Shown one piece after another: positions 36,130 through 48,459 of a DNA stretch of 64,000 nt (the first letter of the stretch is position 1; each line of letters begins with the position of its first letter). A program made the position numbers and the translations under genes. The stretch is from Tillus elongatus (lineage: Eukaryota > Arthropoda > Insecta > Coleoptera > Cleridae): NCBI GenBank assembly GCA_964006375.1, contig OZ023265.1:117069858-117133857 (forward strand). Reading direction: 5' to 3'. The notes below the pieces were generated by a model. The model had not been told where the DNA came from, made no database searches, and worked only from the letters and a program-made list of their open reading frames with translations.

Positions 36130-36780
36130 TGAAATTGCAACTTTGACAGACGAACAGGGTGGGCCACGGATAAAAAGGGAAACAAAAATGGATAAATACA
36201 CTTACAGGTTGACTATGCTTTTTATGTCTAACCTTAATTTCATAACTAATCTATAGATTTGTACATATCTATAAACTTTAATATTTAACTGTAACAACTG
36301 TTTCAAATTAAAAGATTGTTCGATGTCATGTGTCTTATGTATTTCAGTTGAAAATTCTAGTTTGTATTCGGATCCCAATGAACATTCCAAGTGAATATTG
36401 TGTGTTTCCTATTTCTCCATATTCACAATATTGATTGTTTTTAATATAACTTTATGTATGTATTCAGGTAGCAAAGAATGATTAAATCGTAGACGGAATA
36501 TTTTTGTTACTAGCTCTCTGGGAAAATTGGAGAACCACGGGACAAGTGGCAAACGTGGTCCAAGACTCTTATAAAATGGCCCCTTTCCCCCCTGTATGTT
36601 ATAACCCTCCCAAAGGTCTTTTTGCTTTTGTCCAAAATTGCTCTTATATCAGTCACAAGACATTTATAATCAGCCAAATGTTCCTTGTTTTCAACTATTT
36701 CATTGATTTTAATACCGCAGCGTAATTTAGACCACGCGAAGGTAACTTTTCTTTCAAACTAAAATAAAAAATAACAAAGT
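36130..36780. other. no gene; lone transposon-type end at 36156
   Basis: GAACAGGGTGGGCCACGG at about 36157 resembles a DNA transposon terminus but no partner was found. Frames of 62 and 73 codons are unrecognised. Confidence 0.35.
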
Positions 36781-36783
36781 AAT

Positions 36784-37806
36784 TTAATAATGAGTGGGTC
36801 CGCCGCGGTTTCTTATGCATTCGATAACTCTTCTAGGCATACTTAGAATTAAATGATTTATGGTATCCTGAGGAATGTCATCACAGGCTTCTTGAACTCG
36901 GTGACGTAGGTCAACTAGGGTATTTGGTGGTTAAGTTTAAAAATTACCCAGTAGATTGCCTGTCAAATCCTGCATATGTTTAATTGAGGACAAGTCTGGG
37001 GAGCGAGAAGGCCATGGAAGCAGGGTCACGTTATTTTCTTGTAAGAACCTTGTAGTAACCCTTACTTTATAAGGACCTTCGTTGTCTTGTTGAAAAAGGG
37101 GTTGAATTAGGTATGGCAGTGCAACAGGCTGCAGTACGTTTCGTATGTAATAATTTGCATTCAAAGTTCTGTCAATAAAAACCAGAGATGACCCGCCACC
37201 GTATGTTATCGCATCGCATACCGTCACCCCCCGTGTAACAGCCGTACGCCGTTCCACATCAAATTCTAAATTTCTGCGTTTTCCACGTAATCCACTTACT
37301 TTTCTGCGACCATCGTGGGCCCAAAGGCAGAATCAGTACTCATCAGAGAACTCAACACAATTCCATTCACCATCCCAATTTGATCTGCTGCTACACCACT
37401 CAAGCCAAGCAGCGCGCTGTCAGTGAGAGACATAAAAATGGTATATACGAACAAAGCCCAAAGGCGCGCTTTCTGTGATATATCATTGCCGTAGAGACTC
37501 TTTGTTGTAAAACTTTCAACCAAGAATTTTCAGTCGACGGTGTTGTGGAAACTTCGTCTTGTAAAGTCGCAATTCTCAAATGACAATCTTCTCGTGTTGA
37601 AGTTGCTCGAGGTCGTCCATATCTACGACGACGGTTATGGATTCCTTCTTCAGACCTAGACCATCACTGTAACACCGTAGACACAATGCGTCCTATGCTG
37701 TCGGAAATTTATCTGATTGAAAACTGGCTTTCCGCATACCAACAATGCGTCCCCTTTCGAATTCACTTAAATGACAGTAATTGTTCTGTAAGCGGCGCCT
37801 AGGCAT
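36784..37806 (-). pseudogene. Tc1-like transposase pseudogene, near full length
   Basis: The span from MPRRRLQNNYCHLSEFERGR (37806) to the final TRNRGGPTHY-type ending, here IRNRGGPTHY then stop (36784), is 1,023 bp, close to the 340 codons usual for Tc1 enzymes. In between are a frameshifted DNA-binding region, VTVCDAITYGGGSSLVFIDR, LNANYYIRNVLQP, LFQQDNEGPY, and LPWPSRSPDLSSIKHM. These are the DDE motifs with the second (QQD) and third (SPDL..IKH for SPDLSPIEH) catalytic positions; the final glutamate is lysine. Several frameshifts break the first half. Inverted repeats were not identified. Confidence 0.85.
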
Positions 37807-37814
37807 AATGGCTT

Positions 37815-38085
37815 AAGGACTTAATAAATTGAGCACAAACCACTCCGAACTATTGCTTCAAACTAAAGGAAATCTAAACTTAGAGAGATATTTTTTGGTA
37901 AAAGAAAATTACAAAAGTCTACACCTGTTCAAGTTTTTTCTCTGTATTGTTATCATTTCTAAGGTTACTTAGGTTTTAAGGAAGATGTAAGTGAAATGTG
38001 TTTAAGTGAAATAGGCGGCTCAATGTTTACTTCTGATTAAATTGATTAAAAATAAAGTTTCATCTATAAAATGAAAAAAAGACTT
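37815..38085. other. no gene seen
   Basis: Spacer, possibly including the 5' end of the Tc1-like element. Confidence 0.4.
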
Positions 38086-38087
38086 AA

Positions 38088-38890
38088 TTTTACTTCCACA
38101 TCGTCACGTATGGAAGTATCGCATCGGCGACAAAAATTTCAAACATTTTTTTCGCGTAAACGTGGTAAAAAGTATCAAAACATATATAAAACTTGATTTG
38201 GGAACGAAATTTTTTTGTCTGTCTGTCTGTATGTCTGTTTATAGCCACGATAACTATAGAACGAATTAAGACATCGTCTTCAAATTGGGTATACAGGTAG
38301 CACTCGACAAACGAACGGTTCGTATAGTTTTTGGGTAAAATATCTATAGGGGGTAGGGGATGAATGGGGGTGATTTCATGAAAATTGACATTTTTTCGTT
38401 AAACCTCGAGTAATATAACGTTGTAGGGTTTATTCATTAGAAAACGTTTAATTTCAGCAAAAATCTGGTATTCTGTGCTAAAATTAAGTTATGGGTTGAA
38501 TGTGTGGAGATGGAATATTGTTGGCCAAAAATTTCGTTTTTTTTGTGCTAAAACGGCGTAAAAACTCTCAAAACATAGAAAACTTGATTCTGGAACGATT
38601 TTTTTTTTGTCGGTCTGTTGGCATGTACGTCTGTCTGTTAATAGGGGCAATAACTTTCGAATGAATTGAGATATCATCTTCAAATTTGGTAGCCAGTTAG
38701 CACCCGACAAAGGAACCCTTCAAGTTGCTTTTGGGTAAGATCGCTTTAGAGAGTAGGGGATAAATAAGGGGCGATTTGGTAAAAAGTGACATATTTTCAA
38801 CAAAACTCGAGTAATATAGCGTTTCAAAAGTTTATGAGTACAGGAATATAAATATTTTCTTTGGGGTAAAGTCAGGGGCCCTAAATTCAT
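38088..38890 (-). repeat. family B dispersed repeat, inverted copy
   Basis: ACTTCCACATCGTCACGTATGG at its left edge, GGAAGTATCGCATCGG, and two units with GTCTGTCTGT-type runs, ATCGTCTTCAAATT, GTAGGGGATGAATGGG mirror 15840-16625. The hairpin terminus is conserved. The 72-codon frame inside is a shadow. Confidence 0.75.
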
Positions 38891-38899
38891 TCCACGAGA

Positions 38900-39325
38900 A
38901 TGTCCTTCTGAAGAGAATACATTATCACAGCAATGTGATTTTTTATAGAATCAAGAATTACATTTAAACTATAAAAGTCTGTGGTTAGTGGGTCTCATCC
39001 CTGAAGCCAGTAATTGAGAGGCATACACAGGTCTTCATTTCTTATCAGAGACAAAACAGAGTAGTATAGAAAATTTCATTGCAATTGGTTGACTCTTACT
39101 TGGTGGCCTCATTTTTTGAAAAGTCAGTATATGAACAGTGTAAATATGTTGCTCACTTTTAAAACTAAAATTAAATAAATGTATTTCTCTCGAAAGTAAT
39201 ACATTGTTTAATCTGAGAGATTGATATATGCCCAGGAAACGTATCAAATGCAAATAGGCGTATGTTCTTGTTTTAAACCAATTAACTGAGTGACCTAAAT
39301 TTTTGTCACAGTCACAGTATGTTCA
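38900..39325. other. no gene; lone MITE end at about 39335-39362
   Basis: GTCATCACGCACTTGCTGCG is a MITE/family A terminus. The remainder is AT-rich with no recognised feature. Confidence 0.45.
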
Positions 39326-39419
39326 TGGAAACTCGCTGTCATCACGCACTTGCTGCGTCGAGACTTAAAAAAAGATTTCCAAAAAAACTTCTAAAAGATT
39401 AAAAGTTTATTCGTTAATT

Positions 39420-40260
39420 GTTTTTTTTTCAATTGTTGTTGCCCTTACTTGCTTAAACCGTCCCATACTAAATACAGATTTAGACTTATCCTTTGGCTTC
39501 GCAAGTGCTCGGTTTCTTCTCTGGAACCAATTTCGCGTTTACCGCATCGTCAGACAGGTGAAAATCTAAATTATTTATTCACATTAATGACAAGTATAAA
39601 GAAAAATATGTTGCTACGTTAGGGTATTTCGATCAAAAAATCCTTCTAAAATAAAATATAAATGACAGATGACATCTTGAAAACATATATGTGACATATA
39701 TCAATATTTAACATGAAAATAAAATCAACTTATAGCAACAATAACTACAACAACAATCATAATAATAAAATAACCAATTAACCATAATAGCAATAGAAGC
39801 AGATTTTATATAACGAAAGCATTGACATACATCAACTTATTGCATTATTACGACTATTTTTAGCATAATGGGATGTAATCTGTTTGACATATTTAATTAG
39901 AAAGAATAGTTTATAAGAAATGGGAATCCATTAAAACAGTTTGCTTATTTAAAGCAAGGGATTTGTTGTCGGGTATATGTTTTTTTATTTGAAAGGTTCT
40001 AAAAAGGAAAGTTTGCCCTTCGGATTACAAAAATGTGGTGACTCTATGCGGTTATTCACTGGAGCTATCTTGGGTGTCAATGTGTCAGCGTGGTTATTTT
40101 TAAATGCAGAAAAATATTGTTTGTATCTGTTATTAAAACTTCTAGAAGTTTGACTGATGTAGACTGTGTTAGATTCTGTAAAGGTTAGGTTACAATGTGT
40201 AAAATTGCGGATGTTATCAACAAACATGATTTTTCTTTCACGTTTTTTTTTCAAAATCAA
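39420..40260 (-). mobile_element. Penelope-like element, 3' part (GIY-YIG domain plus terminal repeat)
   Basis: On the minus strand the coding fragment (40260-39985) contains NLTFTESNTVYISQTSRSFN and NRYKQYFSAFKNNHADTLTP. VYISQT is the YIG half of the endonuclease with glycine replaced by serine, and NRYK.. is the arginine helix. The terminal repeat follows at 39980-39420, with a hammerhead-like core at 39531-39553 and the block TATGGGACGG shared with 5.5, 42.3 and 51.2 kb. No polymerase is attached, and the 5' limit is uncertain. The glycine change and missing start suggest a dead copy. Confidence 0.75.
39531..39553 (-). ncRNA. hammerhead-like core in a Penelope-like terminal repeat
   Basis: The minus strand reads CTGACGA, then TGCGGTAAACGC, then GAAA. 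CTGANGA and GAAA are the two invariant hammerhead boxes, here separated by a GCG/CGC stem with a GTAAA loop. About 45 bases upstream a GTGAA/TTCAC pair could serve as part of helix I, with a GTC as cleavage triplet. Helix III would be very short, as described for Penelope hammerheads. Activity not established. Confidence 0.45.
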
Positions 40261-40269
40261 AGTAAGGTT

Positions 40270-40735
40270 TTTGCCGCCTCAATATACCATTCGCAAAATA
40301 TGTTTTATTTTAAAAATAATAATAGAACCGAAGAATGTGTTAAAAATAACAAAATGTTACTTTTGGAGATATAAAATCTCAGTCTGTTCAATAACATAAT
40401 ATCCTACAAAAAAGTGCTTTTGGTGACTCGTCAAAGAAGTTAGAAATAACCCCTTCTAGTTTTTCATTTGAAGGAAATCGACGTCCTCGCAAATGTTTCT
40501 TCGGCTGATGAAACAGGCAATGGGCCGATCTGGATAGGTCAAGGCTGCGAGGGTGATGTTATGACTCAACAAACTCGCAGTTGTACATTTATTTCTGAAT
40601 TGTGTAAGCTTTATGAATTCAGAAGTTGCAAAATTAGAGAACCTCCTTTGGCGTATAGCGACCCCTAGTTTTTTTGCTGAAATTTTATAGACATCTACGG
40701 TAACTTTAAACTTCTTTTGTTAAGACTCAATCTAG
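40270..40735. other. no gene seen
   Basis: AT-rich with an unrecognised 66-codon frame. Confidence 0.4.
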
Positions 40736-40739
40736 AGAA

Positions 40740-41330
40740 CACCCTCAATATCCAAAGAAAAATGTCTTCATCAACTTCACTGTCCATGCCTGCGTCTTTG
40801 CTCTTTTGGGTGGTAGAGATCTTTTGTGTAACAATTGCATTGACTTTCTTTTCTTACGGATTATGATTAAACACCAATGTTTCATCGTCCATTATAACAA
40901 GGTATTGATCTCGAGCTAGAGCCGCTAATTCTTCTTCACAAAATTCTTACCTGCGAAACTTTTGTTTAGGAGTCTAGATAATCGGAATCCATCCCGAAGA
41001 CAATTTATTTGTCCCTAAATCATGAATATAAATTGTCAGCCTGGATGCTTCGCAGGTTCGTATTTCGTCAATCGAAACTTTGATAACAACATTCTTTTTA
41101 CTTTCGAGGTTGTCTTCGGTTCTTGACTTCACAAGTCATCCACTTTTAGGGTAATGTTATAGATTCTCCGCCCCATTTCAGTTGCTTTGCTCAAAATTGT
41201 ATTTGAAAATATCAACTAATTTCCCTATATAAGGCAGTTGCATAATTTTTGGTTGACCGGATTTTCTGTTCAGAAACTTTACCACGTTTTTTCTATAGTT
41301 TTAAATCGCTCATTTTTACGCGTTTACAGC
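40740..41330 (-). pseudogene. possible DDE transposase remnant (mariner superfamily)
   Basis: Minus-strand reading with several frameshifts gives MSDLKL at the far end, LSSGWIPII, EELAALARDQYLVIMDDETL and EKKVNAIVTQKISTTQKSKD. The ..VIMDDE.. box resembles the first catalytic block (..IVMDDES/K YF) of a mariner-related transposase group found in arthropods. No further catalytic blocks were found and the remainder is not readable. The call rests on one motif and is tentative. Confidence 0.35.
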
Positions 41331-41334
41331 TTAA

Positions 41335-42285
41335 CAAAAAATCACCAAAATAAATTTATTTACACACGTGACAGTTCTTGTTAAAATATTGCAACAAGTT
41401 GACAGTAAACGATTGTTATGACAGCGCGTTTGTTTTGTGACTAGGTAGATTTCTTTTTAATTTCCCCTGGTATGTTAAACAATTACAACAACATTGGTCT
41501 CATTACCTAGATGCGTGTCCACCTAACCTTAAAAAACACCAATTTTCAGAAAAATGCTCGTAAATTATTATTCTAGGTTTAAGCGATTACTATCTTCATA
41601 ATTTTCTTTCATTAAATAGTAAGGTTTTCATAAACCTTCATGTTCTTCAGTCGCGAACTTTTATTTATTTGTAATCTGTTTTGGCAGCAATAACCATATC
41701 TTGATTATTTATTGATTAGTTTCGCTGACGTACGTATTTAATTATCGTCGAATAACTTGAAATTGATATTAATGTAATTTTAGGAATCAATACCTACTCT
41801 TATTTATAAATAGATACCTATTATGTGAGTTAAGGCTAGTGGCTCAGTCAAAGCACGCACAAAATAGATGCGTTTTAAAAAATTCTAGATATAATACTTA
41901 CATGTTTTTTTAAGTTAAAATAAATGAATTTTTTAGCTATATAAAGCTTCTAAAAAAACATAAAGTTTGCCCTAAAAATCTTATGTAATTAAGCAGGCCA
42001 GTGGACGTATCCATGCGATTCACAATAAAAAAGACCGCACGTGTTTGGTCAATTATTATTTGAATTATGGCATAGCGCATAAAAAATTAAGTGTTGAAAA
42101 TCTTATAGACTTGATTCGCCAAAAATAAACCTTTTGTAAAAATTCGCTAATTCTTAAGTTAGAGTTTGAAAAATATGTAGTTAATCTGAAAATGTTGTAT
42201 AACTAATTAATGTTATTTTTATCACCCTTGGTTATTTTTTTAAAACCAACAACTTTACTGTGATTTAAAATAAATAGATTATTAT
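41335..42285. other. no gene seen
   Basis: AT-rich stretch without recognised repeats or coding sequence. Confidence 0.45.
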
Positions 42286-42376
42286 TACATTTCGCAACGA
42301 AATCTTTAATACTAAATACACACGGACAGACAATTTCTCTGGCTTCACAAATGTTTGTTTTCTTCTCTGTGACCGG

Positions 42377-42401
42377 TTTCGCTGTTTACCAGGATCATCT
42401 G
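42377..42401 (-). ncRNA. hammerhead-like core, second copy (one invariant base changed)
   Basis: The minus strand reads CAGATGA, TCCTGGTAAACAGC, GAAA, then CCGGTC. Compared with 39531-39553 the stem changes from GCG/CGC to CTG/CAG, both pairing around the same GTAAA loop. The first box has CA for CT, which should reduce or abolish cleavage. Confidence 0.4.
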
Positions 42402-42749
42402 AAAGGAGAAAATTGAATTAATTGATGGAAATTCATGACAACTACCAATAATAATCCGTTGCTGCGTTAGGATGTTGTGCTCAAAAATTCTTTAAAAATA
42501 AAAATTGAATTAAAATGTGTTCGTGATTGATGCCAATATCTAACAGAAAAAGAAAATCAACCTACAACAATACTAACTATAGCAACAATTACAACAATAA
42601 AACAACTTAACAACAATAATAAAGCAGACGCTATACAATGAAAATATCGACACACAACCACTCATTAACTTATGACAACTTTTTTGGAAAAAGTTAGACG
42701 TATTTAATTAGGAAGAAAAATTTAGAAAGGATAAAACTCCACAACCACT

Positions 42750-43500
42750 TAATTATTCCTCCAAACAGTAAATTAGTTTCGTTTGATGTTTGTAGCATGT
42801 ATTCCAAATACCTACTAGAGAATGTGTACCTCTATTAGAAAACGTTTTACTAGAATAGGACGTAAAGACAAGAAATAATAAATCTTCTGAACGAATGTAT
42901 AAAAGAAAACCATCTAAAATTTAATGATAAAATTTTTATGCAAAAGGAAGGCCTTCCCATGTACCCAAAGGAAGGCCTTCTCCCGTCCGTTGTTTCTTTT
43001 ATTAGCCAACGTATTTATGGAAAACTTAGAAAACCAAATTTTAGCTTCAGAAACTTCACATAATATTGGCTTTTTGTACAGATATGCAGACGATATTTTA
43101 ACATGTTTTCAAGGTCACCATACAGATTTAAATGCTTTTTTAACTTTAGTAATGCAAATTCAAGCAAATATCAAGTTTGCTTTAAAAGAAGAAGCTAATA
43201 CATAGTACATAATACAACTATTAAAAATTTAGAAAACAGTTCATTTCACTTTTCAATATACAGAAAGCCTATTGACACAGCACAACTGTAACATACGATT
43301 AATGTCACCACTTTTCACAAAAACTGACCGCATATGATTCAACGATGCAACGTGCATTTTCAGTACCAATGTCCGAAAACAATTTCCAAAAAGAAATTTC
43401 AATAATTAAGCAAATAGTATTTAGTAATGGCTACTTTGTTCAAATAAATAGATAAAATGATAGAGAGAAAAGAATACAAATTAGCGCTTAATTGAATTTT
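42750..43500 (+). pseudogene. Penelope-like reverse transcriptase, broken
   Basis: Across frames the plus strand reads PPNSKLVSFDVCSMYSK (motif with the first catalytic aspartate), ENVYLY, INLLNECIKENHLKFNDKIF, MQKEGLP, LLANVFMENLENQILASE and FLYRYADDILTCFQGHHTDL, where YADD is the intact catalytic box. It continues with NSSFHFSIYRKPID and a damaged FSVPMSENNFQKEISIIKQI. Order and motifs are those of Penelope-like polymerases. A 12-base sequence, AAGGAAGGCCTT, is duplicated around 42949 and 42970 and shifts the frame exactly at the GLPMGS motif. Other frameshifts follow. Confidence 0.82.
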
Positions 43501-43679
43501 CCAAACATTATAAACACAAAAGATAACAAATATGTTTCGTTGACTTATTTTGGAATCATTTCAGAAAACATTTCCAGAATTTTTAATACCTGAACAAATA
43601 CAAAGGTAGATAGCTTTTAAATTTTAAAACACGACGCGTGATTTGTTGTTTAACGCGAAAGAAAATCATGTTCCTTGAC

Positions 43680-43912
43680 ATAAGCTGGAGTTTATAAATT
43701 AGCTTGTACACACTGTAGCGCAATATAGATCGGCCAAACTTCTAGAAATTTTATTGCCAGATACACGGACCATATTTCTGCACTTATAAATAACCACTCT
43801 GACAAATATACATTTCCAAACATATTATTGATACTCAACATAGATCCGCAGTAAATAACCTCATAGAGCCACAATATTTTTGTAACGACAAGTGCAAAAT
43901 CGTCTTTTCTGA
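43680..43912 (+). pseudogene. Penelope-like GIY-YIG endonuclease domain, broken
   Basis: The plus strand reads GVYKLACTHCSAI, a TAG, then IGQTSRNFIARYTDHISALI and NNHSDKYTF. GVY and (Y)IGQT are the two halves of the GIY-YIG signature, CTHC is the preceding cysteine pair, and R..F..RY..H is the arginine helix. The nonsense codon falls on the tyrosine of the YIG half. It sits about 200 bp after the polymerase part and in the same orientation, so both belong to one element. Confidence 0.82.
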
Positions 43913-44323
43913 AACTTTAGAAGTAAAAGGGCACATACACGACACCTTGTTTTAAATGAGAAAACTGATTTAACAAATGCCCCTTGCTTGGAAATTTTTC
44001 TTTACAATTAAATACGTCAAACTATATTTCAAGAAGGTTGTAATAAGGTAAAGAGTTGCTTTATATTTTGATTGTATAGAGTCTGCTTTATTACACTTAT
44101 TGTTTAGTTATTTTATTGTTGTGATTGCATTTATAGTTCTTATTGTTATGTGTTGATTCTATCTTTATGTTAAATACTGACCGGCGTCACGTAGGCATGC
44201 GCCATTTTTATTTTTATATATTTTTTTTATCAAAACGTAACGTGGCAACGGAGTTTTATTTGTAGTGATGAATGAAATCTTTAATGTTGTTATATATTTT
44301 AAATTATATTTCTTTTTTTACAG

Positions 44324-44388
44324 AATACAGCCATATCTACAAAAAGTGTAACTAGCAAATCAGTGGATTATTCGAAAGTATCTCCCAG
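44324..44388 (+). CDS. candidate internal host exon, 65 bp
   Basis: A pyrimidine-rich tract, TTTCTTTTTTTACAG, ends at 44323, and the following 65 bp end at CCCAG|GTGAGT (44388/44389). Only one frame is open, encoding NTAISTKSVTSKSVDYSKVS plus a further proline; the other two frames stop within ten codons. The peptide is serine/threonine- and lysine-rich and unrecognised. Both splice sites are close to consensus and the position just outside a dead retroelement fits an intron-rich host gene. No second exon was found in the rest of the window except the speculative donor-bounded patches near 3 kb. Confidence 0.4.
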
Positions 44389-44394
44389 GTGAGT

Positions 44395-44900
44395 CTTTGT
44401 TATTTTATAAACTTTTATGTCTTCTAGTAATCCTTGAAATTATCTATACAATAAACATTATTATTATTTATTACCATACATAATAATAATAATAAATATG
44501 AAAACAGTAGATTAGTGATTACCTTGCCATGCTGTCTGGGTTTGATGAAACTTTACTGTACAAATCCCTTTTGTAACCATAGTAGTTGAAGGGCGAGTCA
44601 AAAAAAATAATACAAGTAATAGATCACAATTGTTAGACAACAGGCCACAATATTATATATTTAAAGTCTAAGAATAGAACACATAGCTTTAGAAGCGTTG
44701 AGAATAGCGAACAGATGACCTTAAATAAATCGCTAATAGGAAAATCTTGACTTTTACAATTTCGAAAAATTACTTTAAATGAAACTCAACTGTGATCTAG
44801 AATGTGTACCAAGAGTATTTTCTTTTCATATGTTTACATTCTATGCAGGTTTTTAAAATGCTTTTCGATTACAAAAAATAATGTGGAAAGGTATTAAAAT
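44395..44900. other. no gene seen
   Basis: AT-rich spacer. Confidence 0.4.
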
Positions 44901-44902
44901 TC

Positions 44903-45211
44903 TGGACGCAGAAAGTGCGTTATGGTAGTGAATTTTCATAAAAATGTTTTTAATAACAAATATGTGTGTTTTTTTAAGAAAGCAGGCATCAATTTTGGTT
45001 ACCAGTATAACCTATATAGTAAAAACAATGTGCCATGTTTCATCAAAATAACTTTATTGTGTGAAAATGTACAAAAATTTCCAAAAGTAAACTTAAAGTG
45101 TTCCCGAAAAAACACGTTTCTTGGTCAACCTTATAGGTTAATAGCAAATTGAGCTGTTCAAATATGAAACATCTGATCAAAATTCGCTACCATAACGCAC
45201 TTGCTGCGTCT
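44903..45211. mobile_element. MITE-like element, complete copy
   Basis: Ends TGGACGCAGAAAGTGCGTTA and, reversed, AGACGCAGCAAGTGCGTTAT, each followed by GGTAGTGAATTTTC or GGTAGCGAATTTTG, enclose about 310 bp. The 76-codon frame inside is not a gene. Confidence 0.78.
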
Positions 45212-45284
45212 AGAATTTCTTTTCTTACAAACATGCATTATATCAGACATAAGGCGTGTTTGATTAAAAAAAAAACGAAATTTG

Positions 45285-46235
<951 letters not shown>

Positions 46236-46310
46236 GTTCAAGTTTGTTGTGATTTACTGAAGTATCTCTTCTAGTTCCAAAAATCCTATAGTCTGCGAAC
46301 TCAAGTTTAC

Positions 46311-46428
<118 letters not shown>

Positions 46429-46493
46429 GTGTCAACTTCAACTTTTTTAATACCTTTCAGCATCTATTTTGGTGTTGTGGCGGGTCTAGGCTT

Positions 46494-46494
<1 letters not shown>

Positions 46495-46571
<77 letters not shown>
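46495..46571. repeat. (TA)n microsatellite
   Basis: About 76 bp of TA, 68 bp after the previous tract. Confidence 0.98.
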
Positions 46572-46574
<3 letters not shown>

Positions 46575-46836
46575 ATACACCGCCTTTCAAAATTAAGTAC
46601 CAAACTTATTTTTCAGTTGATATACATTTTCAAGAGAAATACTGAAAGGGATAATCTTAAATCAATTTTAAATGTCACTTTTCAAGTAAAAAACTTCCTA
46701 CCATTCAAGGGTAACTACTCTCGCAGAATTTTCAAATGAAAGGTGAGTTCGTGAGGTACCTCATTTTTTTAAATGTTATTTGCTGTGACTTATCGTAAGT
46801 CATATTGTTTGGCCAGTATGTTCATAATAAAGAACT

Positions 46837-47455
<619 letters not shown>

Positions 47456-47459
47456 AAAT

Positions 47460-47715
47460 GAAAGCGTGATTGGGTGCACTGTTGCCAGATGAATATTACG
47501 AAGTGTCATTTTAAATAAAGAAGGAAATCAAGGGGTAAACAAATGTATGGTAAGAGTTTAATTTCTTGCCATATGCTCGATTTTTCTGAAATTTTGCATA
47601 CTTACGTAATTCAGTGCCCGATCACGAAAATGGCAAGGAAGTTTGTGGGAAACGTCTATTTTGCGAGTTATCGTTATTCTTGATTGATTTTTGCGGTTAT
47701 TTTTGCGGCGATTCT
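47460..47715. other. no gene seen
   Basis: Spacer with no recognised feature. Confidence 0.4.
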
Positions 47716-47719
47716 AAGC

Positions 47720-48085
47720 GCATTTTAGCTTTTAATTAGACAAACGTTTATCAGTGTAGGTCAGGAAGGTTAGTTGGGCAGGATTCTTCTAAAACTGCAC
47801 CTCAGCCAGGTATTTATGTCGTAAAACGCCACTTGGCATTCAAACGATAGGTGCTGTATTTACCGCATATTTCTAATTTGCACCTGATTTTTACTCAGTG
47901 TTGTGTTTTCCGTTTTACAAAATGAAAGACCAGCTTGACCTAACATCAGTTTGTCTAATTAAAAGCTAAAAGAACGAAACCTATGTTCACATGACTTTAA
48001 TGTATGGCAGGGTTGGTTTTCCCTTCTTTTAGCTTTTAATTAGGCAAACTGAGACCAGAGCAGGTCAGAAAGGTCAATTCAGGTA
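47720..48085. repeat. three copies of a 45-bp motif in alternating orientation
   Basis: TTTTAGCTTTTAATTAGACA followed by AACG occurs at about 47724 (plus), reverse-complemented at about 47950, and again in plus orientation at about 48035 (with AGGCAAACTGAGACC). The first two form a possible miniature inverted-repeat element of about 270 bp with AGGTCAGGAAGG-type inner blocks. Confidence 0.65.
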
Positions 48086-48089
48086 TGGA

Positions 48090-48455
48090 CTGACAATTAA
48101 CTTTTGTGTATTCTCATTTTATTTTTTATATCAAACACTAAACACTAGAAACTACTCTTATATATGAATCCGACAACCAGGCGCACGACTATGTATGGAT
48201 AGAATGCAAATATCCCACATACCTATAATAGTACACGGCCTTTTCATTAAAGAGAATAAAGTGAACATTGAACACAACTAACTTTAACATAAATTTCAAT
48301 ACAATAAATAAGTATCTACAAATTAGGATAAAACATGGTGTTTATTTTTTCGTAAGATCATAATCAAAATGTATTTTATTTAGCAAAGAATGTGTAATAA
48401 TATTCCATTCCCATATTTTTGCAGGCCACTCGTAAGTGCTTTTACATTCAATCGT
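48090..48455. other. no gene seen
   Basis: AT-rich flank of the tRNA gene. A 69-codon frame overlapping the tRNA is a shadow. Confidence 0.45.
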
Positions 48456-48459
48456 GTAG

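Larger units (their letters stand above)
42290..44190 (+). mobile_element. Penelope-like element flanked by inverted terminal repeats
   Basis: A central coding part (42.75-43.91 kb, plus strand) is preceded by a terminal repeat in minus orientation (42290-42720), homologous to 39.42-39.92 kb. It is followed at 44060-44170 by the same repeat in the other orientation: TAGAGTCTGCTTTATTACAC there mirrors AATAAAGCAGACGCTATACA at 42629. The upstream repeat has the hammerhead-like core (42377-42401). The downstream one ends before reaching that core. Confidence 0.78.
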
